A stretch of 64,000 nt of DNA. It comes from Ciona savignyi (lineage: Eukaryota; Chordata; Ascidiacea; Phlebobranchia; Cionidae). Within the stretch, counting starts at the first letter, position 1. Every line of letters begins with the position of its first letter. This document shows positions 20,656 through 32,300 of the stretch, one piece after another. The DNA is taken from positions 482,682 to 546,681 of the forward strand of contig CH003203.1 in NCBI GenBank assembly GCA_000149265.1. Direction: 5' to 3'. Under the pieces are notes generated by a model, which saw nothing but the letters and a program-made list of their open reading frames with translations, was not told the origin of the DNA and ran no database searches. Made by a program: the position numbers and the translations under genes.

Positions 20656-23433
20656 CAATCCACCTTTTCTACTCCGTTTGTTTGAAGTCCATGTTTTTTG
20701 TTTATTTTGTTTAACGATTCCGTTCCCCAATACATTTTGTATGCTGATTGCGTTGTGTGCTTTTTGATACCAGTGGAATTGGAGAAATTGTATTAAAAGA
20801 ATTCGAGGTAAACTTTATTATCGGGAAGTTGGTCGACGACTACGTAAATGGGAGAAATTAACTTTTAAATGTGACGTAGATGGATTATTCTGCGTTGTTC
20901 ACTAAAAACAACCATTCGGAGCTAATAACAAAAAATGTGTTTTGTCATTTCTCCGACACTAAATCGCCTACTGGAAATCGGGTACGAAAAATGTGTGTTG
21001 CCATTTCGCGCTTAATCACGTCGTATCGGTCGTAAAGAATTCGTAAAATAGCTATTAACCGGTTAACGGTACCGCCTACAAAAGCACTTGCGTTCGTTGC
21101 CCTTTATTGGTGCGTCATTCCACCAAAGAAGTATGTATTCCCGGAATAGAGCTGCTTAGTAACTCTTATATCGTCAGCATGACACACTATTTTTATATAT
21201 TAAAAATCACGTAATTTTGTGTATTGAAACAGGTAGGGCTGAAATGTACATTCGTATTACGTCACGTAAGTTACACCCGTAACGTAGTATTTCATAAAAC
21301 GAATTTATACCTAAACTGTTAACGTTTTTATTAACTACGACGACGGTACCTTGGATGGAATTCGATCCTTGCACCCTCAGGGTCCAAACTCTGTATTGGT
21401 GACCTTTGCCCTAGTGACAACACCGGGTTCGAAATATGTAGTGAAGTATAACTGTAGGATATTTGAGACACCCAATTAACGGAGTAACGTGCTTACTAGT
21501 GCCATTTGATGTTCCACAGCTAATACAAAGAAATGTCACTTAATTTTTCTGATTACAATAAGAGATTTTTGACTTTTTTCCGTATTTGAGTAATAGGTTT
21601 GTGTTTGCAGGTATTTAACCTAGGAATAGAGCATTATGTTTCAGTACCAAGTTAACAAAAGAATTGTTTGGTGATTTCTTTTACGCCTAGTGAACGAGTA
21701 TGCTGGAAGCAAACACTAGGGATTGTTAACGGTGGGTTAACGTCCTTTCTACATAGACCAACCAATGTAAGCTTTTCATCATAAAATAAATTCTTTGGGG
21801 AAAGTAATTTGGTTCATTCGGATTGGACATATCAACTGTCGGTTTAGTATATGGTGTGTCACCACGGCTTGACATGTATGTCTGCATATGCGTAGGTTTT
21901 AATGAGCGAAAACAAATTTATATTGTAAATCCATATTGAATACTTTACCACCAGCTGCGCGCGAAAGAATAACAACTACGTGAAAGTATTTCAAGAGGAT
22001 ATTTAAAATAACTAGGTAGCGAAGAACATTCGAGACCAGATGGTTAACTGTGTACCGTATTATGGCTACCACAATTAAAGCCCTTCAAGATGTGGCTGTT
22101 TCCTGTAATCTATAGTGGCCTACATATGCAGTTTTTGTATACAGACGGAATTTGCCAGCTTTAAGGTAGAATTTACCAGTAGATGGAATTTACCAGTTTA
22201 CAATTTATATATGTGTATGTTTTGATGACAGTGTGTTATTTCAGCAAGTACATACCAATTAAACGTTGCACTATGTACGATAGGACATAGGTTGTCTCAA
22301 ATTGCTTTCAACTAAATGTATTGCTGAAGTTTGGTCAATTTGAATGGAAGGAGTTTGTTTACGGCGAAACGCAATGAAACGAAACGATTGTCCGCCATCT
22401 TTGTAACCACGCTACTCATAGTCTCATACGCATTGTGTTTTGAATCGGCCAAAGTTCACTTGCTATTTTTAAAGCTTTTAAAACTAAGTTGGGAAAAAAG
22501 TTGGGGAAAATATGGAGATTTTTCAATTAAACCATTAATTTACAAATAACCATTGTCTAAATGTTACCTTCATGAGTGGTATACCCAGTAACCAATATTG
22601 GAGAAACCAATTTAGCTTTAACCATGATATTAGTTTTCTAAGTTAATCAAATGTAGACATTCTAGTCATAATTTCTTACCACTTTAATCCTAGTATTAAA
22701 AGTGTCCGAAAATAGGATACTTTAAAGACAACGTCTTGATTAAAAACAATAAATATATAGTTCTATACACTTACCTATTAACATAGACCAATCATTTAAA
22801 TATAACTGTAGTATGTTATAGTATCGTATGTAAAGATTATAAATTAAGGTTAATGAAATCTCATAGTTTCCGAATAATCTACAAAATTTATTGTTAAATT
22901 TATAGTGATGAAATAATCTACGGTGATCATCATAATGGCGAGACAATGGTCTTGTTACAGAACAGACACTTCTTTTCTCATTGCTAGTAGATTACTATGC
23001 TTATCCACGATTGCGAGCGTACACAAACGAAGTAACGAACCCATGGGCAGTAATGGCCGAAAGTTTGTTTGGACACTAAGTTAAGTTAACCTCGATTCTA
23101 ATTATAAATACACCTGTTCAATTTTTGTATTTGCGTCATATGAACAACGAATACGCAGTTTGTGGTGAATAAATTAATTATAAATAAAAACTGGACGCTT
23201 CGTGTTGCAACAATAAATATATATTTGACACGTCGTTATTTATGTTTATTAAAATCTAGCCTTTATGAAATAAAGAAAACAAAATTAAACACATTTAAAT
23301 ATACGAAGTGTAATTCTGCATACCATTTTACAAAAATTGTATTGATATTTATTCTGTTTGCCACTCATGCATTTTATATTGCAGTAGGTGTTACGTATTT
23401 TTTTTGTTTTGAATGCTGGAAAAGGTGTGAATA
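20656..23433. other. 2.8 kb intergenic region, nothing identified
   Basis: Mostly single-copy AT-rich sequence, unusually poor in SINE-A compared with the rest of the window. No frame here has splice sites and composition that I would call an exon. It lies upstream of SLC51A and may hold its control region. Confidence 0.5.
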
Positions 23434-26400
23434 ATGTATCAATTACCACTAAGCAACAATTCGTTCAATATGCTGGAGACCATAGGGAATTTAACTGTAA
23501 GTACCGAAATCGAACAAACTTTTATTTTTATGTCATATCGGGGAGTCAGACCTTTACGCGTGTCGTCAATCACCTCACGCCTACAGTGAAGTTGCTAGAG
23601 TTATTACAGATGCGGGCGGTTGATTATTTTAGGTTCTGTAGGTGGAAGTCTGTCTGGTGGTTTGACCTTCAGCCGACTAGTGGTGGGATATTAATCATCC
23701 GCCAAACAGTGCTGGTGGTGGCCTTGGGCAGAAGTTGCCCCAACATTTTCATAGCCCAATGGTTAGAACCTCCAAATTCACCTAAATCGCTCAACAGATG
23801 GTAAACGCGACTCCCTTCGACCCAGTAGCTGCCGCGAAAGCCAAAATCAAAGAAATTTATATCAACCATTGTAAGAATGATCCCCTACCGTCGGCCAGGA
23901 CAATAGTACAAAGTAAGTAGCTCGGTTTTACCCACGTAGTTCTTTTTCAATGTCAGGTTTAACAGCCACGTCTGTTTTTTCCTTATCATGTGTAAACAAG
24001 CGTGACTACTTTAGTTTTGCCATTTTTTGCTAAGTTTTATTAATTTAACTTTCTTTTTTTCTTCATTACTGTTATAAAGTAGCAAAAATTAAACCAAAAT
24101 AAACTAGAAAAAACGTTAAATCGTCACAAACTTGGCATTTGTGGTTATGACGAAGCGTGTATCACTTTCTTAGCAAGGTCAACTTAAAAGCTTTCCCGAC
24201 AAAAGTAAAAATCGGTCGTTTCTTGAAATGTTTTCCAGATATGGACACGAGCGGTTTGGTGCTGCACGTCGTTTTAATCGTCATGGCAACCCTAACCGTT
24301 GCGATTTTTATTGAAGAAGTTTTCTACCTCAAGTCAAACCTGAAATTATCATATAGACGAAGGTTGTCTATATTGCAGGTAAGCTATCTCAACTGATGTG
24401 GAGATATGTTCGACCGATTAGCTTGGTGGTTACTATGTCACCTTCAGTCGAAAGGTTGCAGGTTTGATACTGGTCGCTAACTAGTCGGTTGTGTCCTTGG
24501 GCAAGGCATTTAGCAGACATTACCTAAACCTAGTGGAATGACAGTTTTTAATTTATTAAAAGGACATGTAAATCATAGACAACACACTGCAATAGCTTCG
24601 GTAACCCGACGATGGGCGCGAGCTAGTCTTACAATTACCTATGTGTTAAACGCCCATTGCGTTTCCCCATTCAAAGGGATAAATATGGTTATCCTCGTAA
24701 CAAACCACTAAACTTAGAATGCTGATATATAGATACACGTAAAGTAACTTACCAACCACCAGGCAGGCATCCCACCCGTATTCGCTGTATCGTCGGTGGT
24801 CGGTTGTTTCTTCCCTGCCGGTAACGTGATGATTGACTTCGTGTGTTCAGTGTGAGTCAATTGTGGAGCGATGATACATATGTTCATGTGGCCTGTGTTG
24901 CTGTGTGGGCGACCCGATAACCATGGCAGATTAAAAAAATATATATATATAGCTCGAACAATTCAATAGTTAAAAATTGATTTCCATCAATTGATTCGCT
25001 TCTGACCGAAATGCCTCCGTATAAAGTAACGCTCATATATCCGCCCAACCATATTTGGCTCTACTGTCGTATGCTGTTAATGCTCCGAAAATCGCTTATA
25101 AATTGCTTAATGTGTATCCATCGCCAGCTGGGTTCATTACCAATCTAACAATATAGAATATCAATGTTTTATTTCGGTGATTGGAAAAACGTAAGGGGGT
25201 TAACACAAGGGCAATCGTCAGATTACCTCGCGCCCATCGTCGGGTTAACAAACAAGTCATTGCAGTGTGTTGTGTACGATTAAGGCGTTCCTTTAGTTTT
25301 AGTAGAACCCATTAATTCATTAGGTTTAGGTAATGTCTTTTTTACTGCGTTGCATAAGGACATAGCTGATCAGCTAGCTATCAGTTTCAAACCCAAACGC
25401 TTTGGGTGAAAGGCAAAGCACTAACCCACCAAGCTATTTTGTTGGTCGATATATCATGTGGACGGCACCACGCAAGACATCAACCGATTGCTTTTTATCC
25501 TATATTAAGATATCTATGTCCAATCTTGCCTTAATGAAAACTTATTCCAGATACTTCGGGATCGGTCTGCACGCATTGTTGCTACTGATGCTCAACTACT
25601 ACGGGGGGTTACAGCAGTTTCTGCTTCGATTCGAAGGCTCGATATTTCTCGAAATAAGCACCCGGACCCATTCTGTTGCTGTATGTTCTGTCTCCTGCCA
25701 TCGTTCAAAATGACAAAGCTAGGTTGGATTAAGATAGCATATTCCACGTTTATCCTTAGTGAGTGGGAAAACCAAGGGGGTTAACACAGCGGGCAATCCG
25801 TCAGATCACCTCTTCACCCACCGTCGGGTTACCGGAACTATTACAAGGTTGACTCTTTGGGCTTGGAATATGATGTAACAATTCCAATTGTACGTTTTTT
25901 GGCCAATATCTATGTGTGCCACTTGATTTTTAATAACATTTAGCAAACAACTATTGAAATAGCAACCAACCGTTTGTTTAAGCTTTCAATGACCATTTGA
26001 CAACACTGGGTTGGAGCTATGCCCGTATAATTTTTTTTTGTTTTTATATAGTCGGTACATGTATCGGTGGCGTTAATCATTGGGTCATACGACCGTTACG
26101 CTATCTCCGTATAATGGTATTTCCAGAATATTGGTTTGAAAGTCCGAAGTTAATTACCACAAAAGCAGGTTGTTACAGTACAAATATTTCCTAGTTAAAT
26201 AACTGCTAAATTAGCATTGTGGGCAATTATAATGTATTAAGGAAATAAACATTTAATTTTTTTTATCTAGCTAAGTTTCGAATCCATAATAAGCTCGTTC
26301 TTAAGACCGTTTTTTTGTATGTGATTTGGTATATGTATCGGCCACGTTAACCATTCGGCCACAAGATCTTACAATATCAAATATTGAATTATTTGACCTA

Positions 26401-28841
26401 TAACAACCTACCCTGGTAGCAACCATTGATACAAATTTCCCCCCTAAAAGTTTATGGTGGAAATGGGTAGAACCCCATTTGTGTCCTTGGGCAAGGCCCT
26501 TAACGGACACTGCCCATACACAGCGGATTTATGGGTTCTAATAATTGAAGGAACGTCTTAATCATACACAACACACTGCAATAGCTCTGGTAACCCGACG
26601 ATGGGCACGAGGTGATCTGACGATTGTCCATGTGTTTACCCCCTTGGTTTTCCCATTCACGGAAATATATATTCTATCCTAACCCGAGTTCCCAATCAAC
26701 TTGTTATTTTAGGCGGTCCTTCCAAGTACTATGGAACGCCACATTTCAAGCCGCGTTCACCAGACCAATCGTGTTGTTCTTTCAAGGGGTCGTTGGTACG
26801 GACCGCACAGTCCCTATACCCGGGGTAGGTTAAACATTGGTGGCTATACCACATGTTAAATATCATGCATTTTTGCACAGAAGGAATATATAAATTTGTT
26901 TATAAATATATATATATATACACGTCATGGAAACTTTAACAACCCATGTTCTAATTATAACATCCCCGTTTTAACTCTGACATCCTAGTATCCAACGAAA
27001 CATCCCCCTTCAAACTTTAACATCCCACTTTACAGATCCTTTACACGGGCTGTCTCATGGTGTCCATGTTATCAGGCATGTGGGCGTTGGTTATCTTCCG
27101 GAAAGCCTCCGCAAACTTTCTCTCAAAATTCCGCACCACCGCCAAGTTTTTTAACTTCCAAGTAAGTTTCGTTTAGAGGTTTAGCTCAGTGGGTTAGTGC
27201 GAGTGGGTTAGTGCTTTCAGCCGTAGGGCTGCAGATTCGAAACTGGTCGCTAGCTAGTCGGTTGTCTCCTTGGGCAAGGCACTTAGTGGACATTATCTGA
27301 ACCCAGTGGATTAATGGAATCTACTTAATTGAAGGAACGTGTGAATGATATACAACACACTGCAATAGTTCCGGTAACCCGACGGTGGGCGCGAGGTGAT
27401 CTGACGATTGCCCGTCTGGTAACGTTCCTTTGTTTTGCCATTCCCGGGTATAAACATGGAAATACTATCCTCTCCTAATTTTGTTATTCTTTAAATTTAA
27501 GTTATTTTGTTTAAATATTCTTAATACCAACTGTACATTTTCTTTTTTACCGGGTCAAGTGTTTCGCCATGATGGGTAAATCCCCATTAGCACAGCTATG
27601 TAGTTTCTACTCAGTAGTTTTCCCAGTTTATTGATGCAACGAAATAACCGGGTTTTACATTCGACAGTTGGTTCTGCTGATAGCGAACGTGCAGCCATTT
27701 GTAATCAAGATGTGTTACATCCCCTGTGTCCTGCCATACACCTTCTATACACGGAAACTGGTCATTAACTATCAAATAATGGTATTTAATACTAACTTGC
27801 TTCCTATTCTATTTAGGATAGGATAGGATCGCATATTCATGTTTATCCCCTTAAGTGGGAAAACCAAGGTGCACCCACCGTCGGGTTACCGGAGCTATTG
27901 TAGTGCGTTGTGTATGATAGACACATTCCTTTAATTTGGGGCAAATGTTCGTTAAGTGCCTTGCCCAAGGACACAACCGACTAGATAGCGACCATTTTAG
28001 AACCTTCCACCCCCTTTGGTTGAAAGACGTCGCACTAAACCACCAGACTAACCGGTCGGTTAGCGGTTAGCCTATTTCCGAGATAAATTACGAATACAGC
28101 GGTGTGACATTTGATTTCACCCTGCATATCCTAGTATTTAGCTGAAAATCTACTTAAAACAACATGAATGCAATAGCTTTATAACACCGCTGTAATAGGT
28201 CCGTCCAACATATGATAACTCGGGCATTAATGATTACATTTTCGATACTTGTTTGTACGTTCTGATGTCTCAGCTGATTTCTTAATGAACATGCAAGTGG
28301 TCTGTTAGTTTCATTCGTGTTATTTTAAAGGTTGATCATTTCAGGTTGTTGAATTTTTCATCCTGTCTTTGATCACGAGGTGTTTATATCGAACCCCGGA
28401 CGACAGTTTCCAACTGGAGCGAAAGGAACCGCAGTGAGTAACATTGCGTTACTGTGTGATATTATATGCTACATATTCTATGAATATAATGGGAATGGGA
28501 AAACCAAGGGGGTTAAGCAGTGTGTTGTGTTTAATTCAGACGTTCCTTTACTTTGGTAGAACCCATTAATCAGCTGGATTCAGGCAATGTCCGTAAAGTG
28601 CCTTGCCCAAGAACACAACCGACTATCTAGCCGCCAGTTTCGCACCTGCAACCACAACCATTGTGATGCCGACGAGAGGAACGCCCATGCGTTCCCACCC
28701 CCGGGGAATAACCTCCATCTTATTCCATCCAAGTTATGCATCCGTATTTACAGTGTGGACTTATCTTCGACGAAATCATTAACTCACAATGATGTCATAA
28801 TAACAAACGGGGAATTCCCTGGTGACGATTCAAACGTTTGA
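23434..28841 (+). CDS. SLC51A: Organic solute transporter subunit alpha (SLC51A family)
   Basis: Exons: 23434-23496, 23798-23912, 24239-24378, 24763-24851, 25551 to about 25720, 26713-26824, 27036-27161, 27668-27781, 28345-28433, 28679-28841 (TGA). OST-alpha is a seven-TM polytopic protein that works with a small beta subunit in bile-acid and steroid-conjugate efflux across basolateral membranes. Seen: a short N-glycosylated extracellular N-terminus, TM1 (VVLIVMATLTVAIFIEEVFY), a GLHALLLLMLNYYGG segment, the family's cysteine cluster (PFCCCMFC), ALVIFRKASAN, NVQPFVIKM, and VVEFFILSLITRCLYR. Order and spacing match vertebrate OST-alpha. Exon 5 (25551) changes reading frame at a run of six G (25603-25608), and its donor does not join exon 6 in phase; other junctions are clean. 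The first exon and the last acceptor (no clear pyrimidine tract) are the least certain. No beta subunit gene is visible. Confidence 0.85.
24412..24698 (+). mobile_element. SINE-A copy
   Basis: Complete from CCGATTAGCTTGGTGGTT to GGGATAAATATGGTTATCCT; SLC51A intron 3. Confidence 0.8.
25160..25448 (-). mobile_element. SINE-A copy
   Basis: Reverse copy, complete but diverged in the head; SLC51A intron 4. Confidence 0.75.
25743..25848 (-). mobile_element. SINE-A 3' fragment
   Basis: Tail and GCGGGCAATCCGTCAGATCA to GGGTTACCGGAACTATT only; begins about 20 bp after SLC51A exon 5. Confidence 0.7.
26035..26103 (-). mobile_element. SINE-B fragment
   Basis: GTCGGTACATGTATCGGTGG and CGTTAATCATTGGGTCATAC resemble the head complement of SINE-B. 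Confidence 0.5.
26267..26371 (-). mobile_element. SINE-B copy
   Basis: Reads (complement) from TGGCCGAATGGTTAACG-like box A to AGTTTCGAATCC box B. SLC51A intron 5. Confidence 0.65.
26479..26680 (+). mobile_element. SINE-A copy lacking the head
   Basis: Starts in the GTGTCCTTGGGCAAGGC centre and runs to the tail; ends about 30 bp before SLC51A exon 6. Confidence 0.8.
27178..27476 (+). mobile_element. SINE-A copy, complete
   Basis: Head contains a short internal duplication (GTGGGTTAGTGC twice). Begins 17 bp after SLC51A exon 7. Confidence 0.85.
27816..28062 (-). mobile_element. SINE-A copy
   Basis: Reverse copy with the AGGATAGGATAGGAT tail; a part between the tail and GCACCCACCGTCGGG is deleted. 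SLC51A intron 8. Confidence 0.8.
28489..28653 (-). mobile_element. SINE-A copy, internally deleted
   Basis: Reverse copy that lacks the GCAATCGTCAG to AGCTATT segment. It ends about 25 bp before the last SLC51A exon, which may explain that acceptor's weak pyrimidine tract. Confidence 0.75.
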
Positions 28842-29027
28842 AACAAGACAAACCACAATTTGAGGAGTCGAGCAGCTGGGATCTAAGCACAACAAGACAG
28901 ATCTTTACTTGCACTTGAATATTATTTAATTCATTTCAATGTCAACACAGCGGGCGGATAATTGTAATTATTTCTGCACAATTTGTTTAATTTTTTCAAC
29001 GGTTCGAACTCATCTTTTGGTGAGAAA

Positions 29028-29068
29028 CGCTATATTTATCGGTCGCGTTAGCCATTCAGCCACACGAG
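29028..29068 (-). mobile_element. SINE-B head fragment
   Basis: ATTTATCGGTCGCGTTAGCC and CATTCAGCCACACGAG match the SINE-B box A end. Confidence 0.45.
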
Positions 29069-29381
29069 CGTATTCAATTTGTTTAATTATAGAGGCAATA
29101 GCTACGGCAGCATATTTACATGATGTACACCATATGCACGTTTTGTCAACGTGCGGGTGTTCTATTGCGACAATAAACAATGATATACTTCAAAACTTGA
29201 TATATTCCGTGTATGGAATGTTATTCAGATAGGCACCATCGAAAATTTGGTCAACAAATACCGTGTTTATCGCAAAACCAAACAATACAGTCATAAGGCG
29301 AAGCTTTTTAAGCCCACAGTTCATCAGGCTATATCGGCACTCTAAATGTCCGTTTTCGTCTTGGGTGATTCCCCGAAATGA

Positions 29382-32300
29382 TTACTCTTCTCTGTCGCTC
29401 CCCTCCCGTGTATTAGGCGGTGTTTCAGGGTTGTTCGTGGCTGAAAGTAGTTTCTTCATCAATTAACAGGTTGATACCGATATAGGAACGAAGAGGACAG
29501 ACGAGTGTCGTTAAAAATCAATTGTTTTTATCCCTGTAAATGGGAAAACGCAAGGGGCGTTTACAAACGGGCAATCGTCAGATTACCTCTCGTCCAGAGT
29601 CGGTTTACTGGACCTATTGCAGTGTTGTGTGCACATCAGTCGTTCTATTAGTTTAAGTAGAATCCATTAAGCAATTGGGTGCAGGTAATGTCAGTTAGAT
29701 GTCTTGCTCAAGGACACGACCAATTAGTCAGCAACCAGTGTTGATTCTACAACCTTTCTCCTAAAAGGCAATGCATTAATCCACTAAGCAATTCGGACAT
29801 AGTTTCAAACCCAGGACCATTAAATGTCTCACTATGTGTTTTATGCTCCATATAAGTCGCGTTATTAGTCGCCACACAATGTTGTGTCGGTTATATTGTA
29901 GTGTATGATACAAATCCCGGTGAGATCTAATAAAAGGTAATATCCCATTTCATGAGCAAGCATAGAATTAGGCGAACGACCCTGCGTATTAGTCCAGATG
30001 TTCTACTGGGGTGATCGAAATAGCCCCCACACACGTTGCTTACCTTTCAATGCAGTCATCTCCTCAGGAGCAGGGATTCGAGTCTCTAGTGTTGTCTCCT
30101 TCGGTGAATCTGAATTAATCGTACAAATATTTAGTTAAAATGTTGAATTTTTAAAGCATGGTTCCAGGAGCACTGGTTCGGTCGCTATATTTATAGACGC
30201 CACAGCTAGTCAAAAATGCTGGGTTTTATAGGATGGTCACATTGGCTACTTTCAAATAGTTAAGGCACGTCAGCGACCAACACATGATCAACATTAAATG
30301 CAATGTTTAGGCTTCAGTTTAGAACCTTAAAAAATAGGCAAATAGTGGACTAGTACTAAGAGGAATGATGGGCTTTAGAGGTTAAAATAGTTCGGAGTTT
30401 TACCTTTCGACTTCTTCTGTCTCATGTAGAAAACGACGCCTGCAGCAATGAGGCCCAAAGCGGCCAGCACACCGAACACGATTCCTACGATCATACCCGC
30501 GTCCACGTATTCCACTGTGGATAACATGTGGTTTGTATGTGGTACCAGCTGTATGTATGGGAGGTTGTGGGATCGATACCCCAGTCATGCTGTTTCGGTG
30601 CAACGTTGCCAATATATATGGGGTATAGGATGGGATACTTAGGTATATCCCCGTGAATGGAGAAACGAAAAGTTCGTTAACAAACAGGCAATAGTCTTAT
30701 GGTTAACGAGACCGATAACGAGCCCATGGGTTCGAAACTAAACTCGGTAAAAAAACAGGACACAACCAGTGCTAGAAAAGAAATAAACCAGCCATAGAAA
30801 TCACAACAACCTGGCGCGCAGACACTTGAGGTAAAAGTTGAATTTAAACTTTCGACGAATTTGGCGTTGTGAGCTGGGTCTGATGGATCAATGCAATTGG
30901 TGGTATCGGTGGTGTATGTGAACATTGTGCCCCATATGTTTTCGCACAACGCCTGTCCACTGCCATACACCTGTGCGAATGCAAACCAGATGTTAATGAT
31001 CGTACAGTAGGGAGGATGTGGATATGATATTCATGTTTATCCCTGTGAAAGGGAGAACCTTTAACACATGGGCAATCGTCAGATCACCTCGCTCCCACCG
31101 TCTGGTTACTGGAGCTATTGCAGTGTGTTGTGTCTAATTTAGACGTTTCTTTAGTTTTAAAGCCTAGAATAAATAGTTGTGTAGGCCCAAGTAGTTTGGT
31201 GGGTTAGAACGTCGATTTTCAGCCGAAAGGTTATTTATAATTATGAAATTGGTCGCTAGCAAGTCGGTTAGACAATGCACTTAACGGGCATTTCCTGAAC
31301 CCAGTGAATTAATGGGTTCTACTAATTTAAACAAACATCTCGATCATACACAACACTGCAGTAACTGGGTTAACCCGACGGTGTGCGAGAGATATTCTGA
31401 CGATTGCATGTGTGCTAACCCCCTTCCATTTTTTTGAAATCACGGATATAAACATATACACGTCCTAATTCCCCAATTTACTCAGTCAGAACGTGGATAT
31501 ATTATTTATTCCTTCTTACCTCGGTATAGTTCCTACACATGACGCCATCTTTACACGGGTTGACGGGGTTTCCATCGGCGTCGAAGCCTTTGTTTAATCC
31601 AGTCTTCCAGTTTCCAACACCAGGGGCGCAAGTCATGTCCGCCTGTGAGCCTCGGGTTAATTACATAGGCCTCGGGTTAATTATATAAGATGGCTTGTAC
31701 GGTCGTGTGGCCAAATGGTTAACGCGACCGATACATATATAGATTTTAAAAAACGGTCTTGGTGACAAACACATCACAGGTTTGAAACCTAGCCCGGTAA
31801 AAAAACAATTATATAAGAATAAATGATTGTGCAGCTGAATGGTTAGCGCGATCTATTCATACACAGAATTCTATATAAAAACGGTCTCGGTAAAAAAGTT
31901 TTGTATGCGGACGTTTCTTTAGTTTTAATAGAACGCCTTAAAAAGATTCTAAAGTTGGGCAAGTAAGTGGTAAACTTCTCAATAATGTTCAACAAAGTGC
32001 AATGAGTACAGTTGAGTAACCCAACGATGGGCGCGAGTCAATCTGACGATTGCCTGTGTTGTAACGCCCAAAATGTTTTTCCATTTAAACAGATAAACAC
32101 AAATAACCTGTCGTATGTCACAATCCATTAAATGTGAATAAAACACGAATATCTTATCAGAACAATTCTGTGGCTAAGTGGTTAACACGACCGATTCATA
32201 GAATTAGTAAAAAACGTCCTTACTGAGACCATGGAATGCACGGTAAAAAAATATCTCCCTTTAATCAGCATTATTATCTAGAATAGAATAGGATAGGATA

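Noticed and set aside
28842..29381. A gene for the beta subunit of the organic solute transporter near SLC51A
   Set aside because: No short single-TM reading frame with suitable features was found in the flanks.
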